From the NCBI GenBank assembly GCA_019279435.1, contig JAAALK010000085.1, positions 434,001 through 498,000 of the forward strand: 64,000 nucleotides of DNA, in the 5' to 3' direction. Below, one piece after another: positions 21,218 through 31,221 of the stretch. The translations under genes and the position numbers were made by a program. Below the pieces are notes generated by a model. It was not told the DNA's origin and searched no databases. It was given only the letters and a program-made list of their open reading frames with translations. Position 1 is the stretch's first letter. Every line of letters starts with the position of its first letter. This stretch comes from Zizania palustris (lineage: Eukaryota; Streptophyta; Magnoliopsida; Poales; Poaceae).

Positions 21218-23968
21218 ATGACGTCTCCTGGCAAGGTCCCGTCCTTGGAAGCCTATGGCTACAATTATTGGAAGACTCGCATGCGAGCCTATCTCATGAG
21301 CCAGGGTTCGGACATATGGGACATTTGTGTTCACACCACATTTGTCATTTTGCCAGCTACTGAGCAAGGTACTGCTGGTATCATTGCTCAGCATCTGAGC
21401 AACAGTAAGGCTGTGAACATTTTATTTTCTGGTTTAGGTCCCACTGAATTTGAGCGAGTGAGTCATCTCTCCACTGCGAGAGAGATCTGGGCTACCCTCA
21501 AAGCACATCATGAGGGAACAGCACAGGTCAAGGCTCGGCTCTATCAGACCTACCGGCGTGAATATGAGAATTTCACACAGAAGCCGGGTGAATCTGTTGA
21601 GGCTTTGTTTGGTCGCTTTCAGTCGATCATTAACAAGCTTCGGGACAACAAGGCTGAGGGTGCTCAGTTAGTCTCAGATCATGAGCAGGCGCTCAAGGTT
21701 CTTCATACCTTGGACCCAAAGATCTGGGAGATCAAGGTATCATCTATCGTTGAGAGTACTTCTTACGATACCTTGACCATTTCTGAGCTGTTTAGCAAGC
21801 TGAAGGCCACTGAGGTAGATATCCAGTTGAGATCAAATCTCACTGGCTCTGGATCAAAATCCCTGGCCCTTGCTACACCTTCAGTGGATCCCTCTGCTGT
21901 GAGTTGTGCTGGGTTCTCTTTGATGTCTATCACTGAGGACCAGCTTGAGTTGTTGGGAGATGATGATTTGTGTCTCTTTAACAACCGGGTGCGTCGTGTC
22001 TATGATAAAAGAATGTTCAAAAGACACGGCACAAAATCCGGATGCTTTGAATGTGGTGATCCAGGACACTTCATCGCCGACTGCCCCAAGCGCAGTGGAT
22101 ACAAGAAGGGCACCGGCAACAGCTTCCACGACTCCGGCAAGCATGAGAGCCCCTCCTTCACCAAGGGCAAGCCGAAGACTCGGTTCTTCAAGAAGGCCCT
22201 GAAGGACTACCGGCGAGAGAACAAGAAGCGCGACAAGGCCTTCTTCGCCGAGATGGAGAAAAGCTACTCCAAGAGATCCACGTCTTCTTCCTCTTCATCG
22301 AGCTCAAGTGATGAGGAGATTACCATCAAGAAGGGAAAGGACAAGGATGATCCGGCGGGCCTCTGCTTCATGGGCTTCGGAGACAAGCCGAAGAGCCGCT
22401 CTCACCAGCGCCGAAGATCCCGCAAGAGCTTCTGCTCCATGGCTCTTGGGGATAGAGAAGAAAAGAGCTCCTCCGACGACTCCGACGACGACGATAGCAA
22501 GGTATCGTCTTATGAGCGTGAAATTGTAGATTTACTTGAGAGTAATCGTCAGGAGTTGAAATATCGGGAGAAACTGCTTAGGGGGGCTAAGAAAAGGATA
22601 GATGAGCTAGAGAGTGAGCTTGCCGTGGCCAACGGTAGAATAGAAAGTCTATCTTCTTCCCCTTGCTTGGGTAATAGCAGTGAGTGCCCGAAGTGTGAGG
22701 TACTTCTGTGTGACCTGTCGACTTTAAAGTCCAGGTACACAGAAAGGGTTGATGAGAGGGACGCTTTGGCCACTGAGCTTGAAAGCGCTCAGCTGGAGCT
22801 GAAAGATGCTCAAGCCACTGTCGTCGCACCCTGTGTTGATTGCCCATCTCATCTAGCTGCCTTAGCTGAGCTGAAATCCAAGGGCAATGAGCATTCGGGT
22901 GATTTGGAAAGGTTGAGAGCTGAGCTTGCCCAGACTAGGCTAGAGCTTGAGACACTGTCAGTTCCACCCACTGTTTGTGAGAACTGTCTGTCTCTTAGAA
23001 TGGAGTTAATTAAGCTAAAAGCCGGAAAGTCTGTCCAAGTAGAGAGTGAGTGTGAGACCTGCTTGTCTCAGGTGGAGGTTCTAGCTTCCTTGAGAGAGGA
23101 GCTAGCAGATTCTCAGAATGAGAACTTTTACCTCCGTTCTATCCTGAGTTGGATCAGTGCCAGAGAGCCACAGCTTGGCATGATGATCCAGCAGTTCAAG
23201 AGGAAGGATGGGTTTGGAGTAGGTTACACCTACACCAAGGCTGACTTTGAGAGTGCCCTCAGCCGGGCAGTGGAGTGGAGTAAAATGACTCCAGAGCAGA
23301 GGTATCCCAAGACTCACTCCACTGAGACCTCTCAGGCTTGTCAGCCCAAGGATGGAGTGATCCATGAACCACCCAAAGCTCCACCCAAGAAGCCTGTCTG
23401 GGTTCCTAAGCCCAAACACCTCCACTCTTCTCTAGACTCTCTTCCTGGACCCTCTCAGCCCAAGAAGACCACACCAAACACTACCAAGCCCAAGAATCCC
23501 AAGCCTCAACCACATCCCAAGAAGCCTACCTATCATTGTGAGTTTTGTCAGAGAGACGGGCATCTTGCGGAGTTTTGCTTCAGGAGGAAGCGGGTTGAGA
23601 GAGCAGAGAGGGCTCGTAGTGATCAGGTGCAGTTCTACCAGCAGGGTGGTAGACTGCGTGTTCCTCGGCGCGGGGAGAGGCTAGAGGCCAGGCCGCGTCG
23701 TGTAGGTGGTGGTAGAGGAGACGGCTTTCTTGCCCGTGCTCCAGTTGGTGGTGTTCGTTCCGGCAGAGCTCCAGACCGAGTTGGCTACGGTTCTGGACCT
23801 CGTGGCCGTAGGGTTAGGAAGAACCGTGGACCGCGCTTTGAGCCGCGTCTTGGTCCAAACTCTTTTGATGGTTTTCGCTTTCCATCTTTTGAGCAGATGG
23901 CTCGACACTGGTTTAGCTCTTTTGCTAAACCTGGTGCCGGACCATTTGCTCCCACTTACAGACATTGA
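21218..23968 (+). CDS. gag: Sire-D Gag polyprotein
   Basis: Capsid/nucleocapsid protein of 916 residues, far longer than a typical copia Gag, as in Sireviruses. The start is the ATG at 21218 (M-T-S-P-G-K-V-P), about 50 bp after the PBS; an upstream in-frame GTG is not needed. A UBN2/DUF4219-type capsid domain covers about residues 10-250 (Y-W-K-T-R-M-R-A-Y-L-M-S-Q-G). CCHC knuckle 1 is at residues 276-289 (C-x2-C-x4-H-x4-C). Then come a Lys/Ser-rich part with a nine-Ser run, a long coiled coil (about 430-660), a Pro/Lys-rich stretch, a second C-x2-C-x4-H-x4-C at 774-787, and an Arg/Gly-rich tail. The frame is intact. Pol follows in the -1 frame with 40 nt of open overlap. Confidence 0.95.
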   Translation: MTSPGKVPSLEAYGYNYWKTRMRAYLMSQGSDIWDICVHTTFVILPATEQGTAGIIAQHLSNSKAVNILFSGLGPTEFERVSHLSTAREIWATLKAHHEGTAQVKARLYQTYRREYENFTQKPGESVEALFGRFQSIINKLRDNKAEGAQLVSDHEQALKVLHTLDPKIWEIKVSSIVESTSYDTLTISELFSKLKATEVDIQLRSNLTGSGSKSLALATPSVDPSAVSCAGFSLMSITEDQLELLGDDDLCLFNNRVRRVYDKRMFKRHGTKSGCFECGDPGHFIADCPKRSGYKKGTGNSFHDSGKHESPSFTKGKPKTRFFKKALKDYRRENKKRDKAFFAEMEKSYSKRSTSSSSSSSSSDEEITIKKGKDKDDPAGLCFMGFGDKPKSRSHQRRRSRKSFCSMALGDREEKSSSDDSDDDDSKVSSYEREIVDLLESNRQELKYREKLLRGAKKRIDELESELAVANGRIESLSSSPCLGNSSECPKCEVLLCDLSTLKSRYTERVDERDALATELESAQLELKDAQATVVAPCVDCPSHLAALAELKSKGNEHSGDLERLRAELAQTRLELETLSVPPTVCENCLSLRMELIKLKAGKSVQVESECETCLSQVEVLASLREELADSQNENFYLRSILSWISAREPQLGMMIQQFKRKDGFGVGYTYTKADFESALSRAVEWSKMTPEQRYPKTHSTETSQACQPKDGVIHEPPKAPPKKPVWVPKPKHLHSSLDSLPGPSQPKKTTPNTTKPKNPKPQPHPKKPTYHCEFCQRDGHLAEFCFRRKRVERAERARSDQVQFYQQGGRLRVPRRGERLEARPRRVGGGRGDGFLARAPVGGVRSGRAPDRVGYGSGPRGRRVRKNRGPRFEPRLGPNSFDGFRFPSFEQMARHWFSSFAKPGAGPFAPTYRH

Positions 23969-26900
23969 TTGTGCAGGACCGGGGACTGGAGGATGTTTGG
24001 ATCATGGACTCAGGATGCTCTCGCCACATGACGGGACATCGCAGATGGTTCTCCAGTCTCACTCCCCCGAGCTCCAAAGAGTACATTACTTTCGGGAATA
24101 GCGGTCAAGGGAAAGTAAGTGGCATAGGCTCAATCAGCATCTCAGACCACTTCTCTTTAAAGAATGTTGCTTTGGTTAAAAATCTGAACTTTAATTTAAT
24201 ATCTGTTTCGCAACTTCTTGAGGATGGTTTGGAAGTGCGTTTTAAGAAGGGCAATTCTTCTGTGATTGATTCTAGAGGGTCTTTGGTTTGTCAGATTTTA
24301 CCCTTCGGTAAAGTTTTTCGAATTGACTTCTCTAGTTCTTTTGGCCCTTCTCGCTGTTTGATTGCTGGATCTTCTTCTGAGCTCTGGAAGTGGCATAGGA
24401 GGTTAGGTCATTTGAGTTTTGATCTGCTAGTCAGGTTAAGCTCTATGGACCTCATCCGAGGATTGCCCAAGCTTAAAATGGAGAAGGATCTAGTTTGTCA
24501 TCCCTGTCGTCATGGGAAAATGGTTGCCGCTTCTCACTCACCTGTAACTCAGGTGATGACTACGTATCCAGGCGAGCTTTTACATTTGGACACTGTGGGT
24601 CCAGCTCGGGTACGCTCAGTCGGTGGGAAGTGGTATGCACTTGTGATTGTTGACGACTTTTCTCGTTTCTCGTGGGTTTTCTTTTTGGAGTCTAAGGATG
24701 AAACTTTTCAATTTGTCCATGACCTGATTTTGAAGCTGAAGAATGAGAACAATGGTCGGATGCGAGCAATTCGCTCCGACAACGGCTCTGAGTTCAAAAA
24801 CTCTCAGTTCGTCAGCTTCTGTGGTGATCAGGGTCTGGACCATCAGTTTTCTTCTCCTTACACTCCCCCACAGAACGGCGTTGTGGAACGAAAGAACCGC
24901 ACGCTAGTTGAGATGGCCAGGACGATGCTCGATGAGCACAGGACTCCTAGGCGTTTTTGGGCTGAAGCCATGAACACGGCTTGCTATCTTGCCAACCGTA
25001 TTTTTCTTCGAGCTTACATTGGTAAGACTTCATATGAGTTGCGGTTTGGCAGACAGCCCAAGGTGACCCACTTGCGAGCGTTTGGCTGCAAGTGCTTTGT
25101 GCTCAAGAAGGGAGGGCATTTGGACAAGTTTGAGTCTCGTTGCTGGGATGGTATTTTTCTTGGTTATGCATTGCATTCTCGAGGCTTCCGTGTTTGGAAC
25201 CTCGAATCCCAGCTGCTTGTCGAGACATGTGAGGTTTCTTTTGATGAGTCCTTGCCTTCTTTGACTCCTTCTTTTGAGCTTTCTGGTGATGATGAGCTCG
25301 GAGAGTCCATCTTCGAGGAAGATGAGGATACTCCAGCTGCTGTTGAGGGCGGGCCTTCTGCATCCCCCGCAGAACCCACACCCTCTGTGACTTCGACTGA
25401 TGATGAAGGCGGACCTCTGATCACTTCTTCCACTTCGATCGAGCCCCCTCAGTCGAGTCCAGAGGTGCCAGCTGCTGACTCCGGTGAGGTGACTTCAGAT
25501 CACCAGGGAACCCGAGCAGTTCAGCGTGACCACCCCTCAGAGCTCATCATTGGTGATTTAACTGAAAGGACTTTGCGTTCTTCTGCCTCTCTCGCTGTGT
25601 TTGCTGAATCTGCGTTTGTTGCATCTTTTGAGCCCAGAGACATTTCTCATGCTCTTTCTGATTCTAATTGGATTAATGCTATGCAAGAAGAGCTTGAGAA
25701 TTTTGTCCGCAATCGGGTTTGGACACTAGTTGAGCCGCCACCAGGATGCAACCCCATAGGCACCAAGTGGGTATTCAAGAACAAACAAGGTGAAGATGGG
25801 GTTGTGGTGCGCAACAAGGCTCGACTAGTCGCCCAGGGTTATTGCCAGAAGGAAGGTATTGACTTTGAAGAAACCTTCGCTCCTGTGGCCCGTCTTGAGT
25901 CCATTCGTATTCTTCTAGCTTTTGCCGTTTCAAAAGGTTTTAAGCTTTTTCAAATGGACGTTAAGAGTGCTTTTCTGAACGGGTTCATAGAGGAGGAGGT
26001 ATATGTTAGGCAACCCCCCGGTTTTGAGAACCCTAAGTTTCCTCGACATGTGTTTAAGTTGCATAAAGCTTTATACGGGTTGAAGCAAGCCCCCAGGGCT
26101 TGGTACGACCGGTTGAAGCAATTTTTGTTGGGGAAGGGCTTTGTGATGGGTTCTGTGGATAAAACTCTTTTCTTGCTCAGAGATGCTTCAGATTTCTTAG
26201 TTGCTCAGATTTATGTGGACGATATTATCTTTGGCGGTACTACTGATTCTCTTGTGTCCAAGTTTTCTGAGCAGATGCACAGTGAGTTTGAGATGAGCCT
26301 CATGGGTGAGCTTAAGTATTTCTTAGGGCTCCAGATCAAGTAGACCAAGGACGGCACCTTCATCCACCAAGGTAAGTACACTCGTGATATGCTTAAGAAA
26401 TTTGACTTTGGTGGTGAATTGAAGCCGCAGATGACCCCGATGGGCACTTCTGGGGGTTTGGACAAGGACGAGAGCGGTGTCAAGGTCAATGAGAGAGAAT
26501 TTCGAGGGATGATCGGTTCGCTGTTGTACTTAACGGCAACAAGACCGGATATACAGTTCGCCGTGGGACTTTGCGCGCGTTTTCAGTCTTCACCACGCGC
26601 ATCTCACCGGCAGGCTGTCAAGCGCATTTTTAGGTATCTCACCTATGCGCCTGATCTTGGTCTTTATTATTCAGCATCATCATCACTTGATTTATCTGGC
26701 TTTTCGGACGCCGACTTTGGTGGGTGCCGGTTGGATCGCAAGTCGACTTCCGGTACTTGCCAGTTTCTTGGTTCTTCCCTTGTATCTTGGTCTTCTCGAA
26801 AGCAATCTGGAGTTGCTCTTTCGACCACAGAGGCTGAGTATGTAGCTGCTGCTAGCTGCTGCTCACAGATGGTTTGGATGATTTCCACTCTTCGAGACTT

Positions 26901-27162
26901 TGGGTTGCTTTTTCCTACCAGGGTTCCATTGTTTTGCGACAGCACGAGTGCTATTAGTGTAGGGAAAAACCCGTGTCTCCATTCAAAAACCAAACATATT
27001 GATGTGCGCTTTCACTTCTTACGGGATCAATATGAGAAAGGAGTCATTGACCTTATTCATGTTGATACCCATCATCAGTTGGCTGACATTTTCACCAAAC
27101 CCCTAGATCAATCTACCTTTGAGCGTTTACGAGGGGATTTGGGTGTTGTGTATCCTTTCTAG
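23965..27162 (+). pseudogene. pol: Sire-D Pol (protease, integrase, RT, RNase H) with one in-frame TAG
   Basis: Order and positions: protease D-S-G-C-S-R-H-M-T-G (24006-24035), GAG_pre-integrase W-H-R-R-L-G-H (24391-24411), integrase core with H-L-D-T, S-D-N-G-S-E-F and N-G-V-V-E-R-K-N (24585-24900), an acidic linker (25200-25550), RT with M-D-V-K-S-A-F-L and Y-V-D-D (26212-26223), and RNase H with S-G-F-S-D-A-D-F and T-E-A-E-Y (26694-26850), ending G-V-V-Y-P-F at 27162. All catalytic residues are present. Codon 793 (26341-26343) is TAG at a conserved Gln position between RT and RNase H. The frame is open from 23929; no ATG is near its start, so expression by -1 frameshift from gag or by splicing is expected. 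Confidence 0.93.
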
Positions 27163-28479
27163 GATATTTTGCGTCAGTTTTCTTTTTACTCTTTTCTTGA
27201 GTCTTTTTGTGTGTGTTCATATCATACATATTCACATATCACACATTTGAGCCTGCTTCTATTATATGATTGAACTGCTTTACTTAGTCTAGCTGGTACA
27301 TGCTTTTGATTACTTGTCAATGATCATGCTTTGGTTCAGTTCACTTGATATATCTGTCATATGCATGGCTTTTATGCTTTAAACCTGAAAAATGATCACC
27401 ATTGCTTCTGGTAACTAGCATGCGTAGGCTGAGTGCTTTTGCTATCTGTTACATGCCTTGTAGCCAGTTCATCACATAGATGCAGATATGCAACTTGGAC
27501 ATCTTTATGCTTTAACATGGAAAATGTGCTATAAAATGATAAAAATCAAAAATGAATGAAAATTCCGTTCCTTTTTATGCTTAAGTCGAAAAGATCCAAG
27601 TGGGTTTGCTTTGTCGCATTATATTGTTCTGGATTGCTTACCATAGCACTTTGGTATGAACTAGGACAGTATAGTGTATGCCGAGATCAATGTCTTAAGC
27701 TTCTGATGGTCCAATTCTGGCCTAGGCTTGACTTGGTCGGTTAGCATAAGGTTTGACATGCAAATAACCCTTGGCACAAATGACAAAGGATAATGAAAAA
27801 GCCTGAACTGTAAACGGATAACAAGTTTGCTGAAGCACTTTGTTTTTTGAACAATGCTTATCTTGGTAGACATCAGTTAGCTTCTGCATTTCATGCTTTA
27901 CCTTGCTTGTTTTTACTAGAAAATGTGGTGATGCTTTTATTTGCCAAAACTGAAAAATGCGTGCTAAATGACTTTCTTTAGATATCATCTGTTGCACTGA
28001 TCATGCCATGTGTCTTGGACAGTATCTCTTTTGCTATACCTGTTAGATACTGTATTTGCAGTCAATCATATCCGAGAAGCATGCTTTCTTCACTCCACCT
28101 GCACCCCAATTGCATTCACTGCATATTTTGAGGGGGAGTTGCATTTCAGGGGGAGTCTGTGTCTCTTTTGAGTGCTTGATGAGTTCACTTGTCAACAAGG
28201 GGGAGAAAATTTGGGATCAGAGTTTAAGGGGGAGTTCTTACTCTGTTAATATCCTTGTTATTCTGCAATCGCACTCATTTTGAGCTTTTACGTTTTGGTT
28301 AATCATAATGACCGTCTCTTGCTTTTGGTTGGCTTTTGGTCATTAGGGTTAAACTTTTACCTTATTTTTCTTCTTCTTTGTTTTCTTGTATCTTGTTTTT
28401 CGTGTGTCCACATTTGGTTCACAGGTGTTGAAGAGCTGAAGAAGAGGAGTGTTGACAATGCACTCATCAAGGGGGAGAT
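27163..28479 (+). other. Sire-D 3' non-coding region with multiple polypurine tracts
   Basis: No convincing gene in 1.3 kb. The sequence is AT-rich and related (reverse complement) to Sire-B 48422-49750 and Sire-C 52619-54000, so it is a conserved part of the family. Five GGGGGAG tracts lie at about 28132, 28151, 28198, 28227 and 28471. The last, AAGGGGGAGAT next to the 3' LTR, is the likely primer for plus-strand synthesis; extra upstream tracts are a described Sirevirus feature. Confidence 0.85.
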
Positions 28480-30462
28480 TGAGGAGCCATGCTGAATAGC
28501 GTGGGCCTCATGGCTCTAGAAGTGATGAGTCATTGTCAACGATAGTCAACGAGGACTGAGGAAGAGAAGAGATCTGCTGTTTCATGGGCCGCGTGTGACT
28601 CAGGTACACGGGCGGCGAGCGACTGTCGGGCAGAGGAGGCTGCGAAGTCGGGCTGGCCCAATCCGGGTGCATGGGCCAGGAGCAGTAGAAGACCCACTAG
28701 GCTGTTGACCAGGACTGACTCAGGTACACGGGCGGTGAGCGATTGCCGGGCTGAGAGAGCTGCGGAGTCGGGCCGGCCCAATCCGGGTACCTGGTGCAAA
28801 GCTGGTGGAGGCTTTGTCAGTTTCGGCGTAAAACTGACAACCATTGATTCTGTATCCGACTGTCCAGAAGAGTAGCTTCAGGATATGTCATCTGTTACTC
28901 TAGGCCCACAGTCAGTCAGTTGTGTCTGTAAAAATACCTAAGGGCAGTAGAGTCTTTTTCTGTATTTTTGAGTCTGTAAAACCCTAAGGGGCTGGTAGAA
29001 TATTCCTAGTGTTGGGCTGCCTATAAATAGGACCCCAACCCCTAGGGTTTGGACTACCCTTTTGCTGAAATTGAATACCACTCTTTGGGTCACTCTTTTC
29101 CCCTGTCTTCTCTCTCCTGTGTGCGCCGCCAGGCCCTTGTGCTCCCCTGTTCTTGCATTATTTTATCTCAAATTTGTTGGATGCATTTAATCCTTGGTCT
29201 CTGGTGAATTTATTGCTTGCATCTTGTTCGGTTTGGAAGTTAATGCCTTGGGCACGAGCTGGTGATTTTATTCTTGAGGAGAAGCTTCTTCGGCTGGGTG
29301 TGTTCTTCACGGTGGTAGTACTAGTTCTTGCTGTTGCAAGTAGTACTGCTTTACTGTAGCTACAGTGTTCGGCTGCAGCTTTTCACCTTCTATCGCCCAG
29401 CTTTTTGATCGAAGCAGACAGTCTCTTTTGCCTTTTTCCTGGTGTGTCTGCCGAAGCTCGGTTCTGTGCGAAGCCCCTCAACTCCGTGAGGCAAGCTCCG
29501 ATCGAACCTTGTCAAAGGCTTCGCTCAGTTTTTCGAACTTCGGTTTCTGTGTCTGAGTTGCTAGCTTCGAAGTTCCCCTGTATCGAAATCATCGCATACT
29601 TCGAACTGGCATACTCCGAATCTATCTGTTCGAAGTGCACACTTCATTAGGCTTCGAAGTGGGGTTCGAAGTTTCTGTCTGTTCTGACAGACTTCGCTTC
29701 TTTGTTCGAAGGTTGTCTGTTTGTGTGTTGTGTTCGAAGCTTTGTGTTCGAAGTTTCGTGTTCGAAGGTTTTGCTTCGAGGCTTTCGGTTCGAAGTGCGT
29801 TCGAAGTCCTGTCTTCGAAGTGCATACTCCGAAGCAGGCTCCGGCACTGTTTTACTTCGCTCCGAAGCTCGTGAGTCGAAGCTGTGTGCGAAGTCTTGTC
29901 TTCGAAGTGTATACTTCGAAGCAAGCTCCGGCACAGTTTTACTTCGCTCCGAAGCTCTTGGTTCGAAGCTGTGTTCGAAGTCCTGTCTTCGAAGTACACA
30001 CTTCGAACCAGGCTCCGGCACTGTTTTACTTCGCTTCGAAGTACACGTCGCTTCTTACTTCTTCGAACTAGGCTAGACAGTGACACCTTCGGCATTTAGG
30101 ACAGACTCCGACACCAACCTCCGAAGCAGACCTCGACGTGCGAAGGGGGCTTCGCCAAGACCCGAACAGGAGACAACTTTGGACAGTAACTTCTCTTTTC
30201 ACTTTATACATACTTAGATCTTATCATTGAGAAGTTTAGGCCTGTTATAATTTGTATATCTGCCTAGATTGCACTTCTTTAGTTTTACACTGTTTAATCA
30301 TCAGATGCTTCTAGGTTAGAAACCTTTAGACTTAGGCCTTCTGTGTACTTTCTGCTGCATAGTTTTTTGAGGTGCGTTGGGTATTGGGAACAGGCCATAG
30401 ATTCGAAAGAATTTTTAAGGCGCCCATTCACCCCCCCTCTGGTCGCTACTTTCGGTCCTACA
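28480..30462 (+). repeat. Sire-D 3' LTR (1983 bp)
   Basis: Offset by 9310 from the 5' LTR and identical by eye except at 28843 (A for G). It contains the same U3 duplication, hairpin, TATA box and TTCGAA array. Confidence 0.97.
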
Positions 30463-30467
30463 TCCTA
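30463..30467. repeat. Target site duplication of Sire-D, right copy (TCCTA)
   Basis: Matches 19165-19169. Confidence 0.97.
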
Positions 30468-30543
30468 CCGTCTAGCTACTTTAGAAGGCGAGGATATGAA
30501 GCACACTTGGCACGCGGAGCACTTGAAACGCTATTTTGCATAA
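30468..30543 (+). pseudogene. pol: Tat-2 integrase, 3' end
   Basis: Continues the integrase reading from 19164 after removal of Sire-D: S-Y-R-L-A-T-L-E-G-E, then H-T-W-H-A-E-H-L-K-R-Y-F and a stop. The W-H-A-x2-L-K-R-Y-F ending is typical of Tat pol C-termini. Confidence 0.9.
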
Positions 30544-30679
30544 TTTCATAGGTGTCTTCCGGTGTCGGCCGATGTCGGCTATTGTTGTATCAAATCCTCA
30601 ATTCAATAATAATATCGGGTGAACGTTTTGACCAAAGTGGACGCACTGCGGTATCAAGCGTAGCTTCACCAAGTTATTA

Positions 30680-31029
30680 GGGTTCCGAGTTGCGGCTCGA
30701 CGCACCCCCTATTCGGGTTCTGAGCTCCGGCTCGACGCACCACCTATTCGGGTTCTGAGCTCCGGCTCGACGCACCCCCTATTTGGGTTCCGAGGTCCGG
30801 CTCGATGCACCCCCTATTCGGGTTCCGAGCTCTGGCTCGACGCACCCCCTATTCAGGTTCTGAGCTCCGGCTCGACGCACCCCGTATTCGGGTTCCGAGC
30901 TCTGGCTCGACGCACCCCCTATTCTAGTTCCAAGCTCCGGCTCGACGCACCCCCCATTCGGGTTCCGAGCTCCGGCTCGACGCACCTCATGTTCGGGTTC
31001 CGGGCTCCGGTTCGATGTGCCCTCTTTTC
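30680..31029 (+). repeat. Ten-copy 35-bp tandem repeat downstream of Tat-2 pol
   Basis: Ten units of 35 bp with consensus close to GGGTTCCGAGCTCCGGCTCGACGCACC plus CCCTATTC, at about 85-95 percent identity. The unit contains a GAGC(T)CCGGCTC palindromic core. 3' untranslated tandem repeats are known for Tat elements and can seed satellite DNA. 30544-30679 and 31030-31220 around it hold nothing recognisable. Confidence 0.93.
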
Positions 31030-31221
31030 AGCTTGACATACCCCCAGTTATTCTATCTTCCCTTCTGCTCATCCCAAGTGCAGGCGATTTGCGCCCAGTC
31101 GACAAGTCGTCTACCCGCAAAGGAGGGGGGAGAGGAAGGGCAGAGAAGAAAGGCTTCGATTATTTACATCATACATAGAGCGTGAACAACATCTGTTGCG
31201 AAATCAAGGCAAGGGATAAGA

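Larger units (their letters stand above)
19170..30462 (+). mobile_element. Sire-D: young, full-length Sirevirus-type copia element
   Basis: Complete element of 11,293 bp: 5' LTR 19170-21152, Met-type PBS, gag 21218-23968, pol 23965-27162, 3' non-coding region with several polypurine tracts, and 3' LTR 28480-30462, flanked by TCCTA. The LTRs are both 1983 bp and I see one difference (G at 19533, A at 28843). The very large gag, 2-kb LTRs and multiple polypurine tracts before the 3' LTR are known Sirevirus traits. One in-frame TAG in pol is the only coding break noticed. Confidence 0.95.

Noticed and set aside
30680..31029. CRISPR-like regular repeat
   Set aside because: Units are directly adjacent without unique spacers, in a plant retrotransposon; it is a minisatellite.
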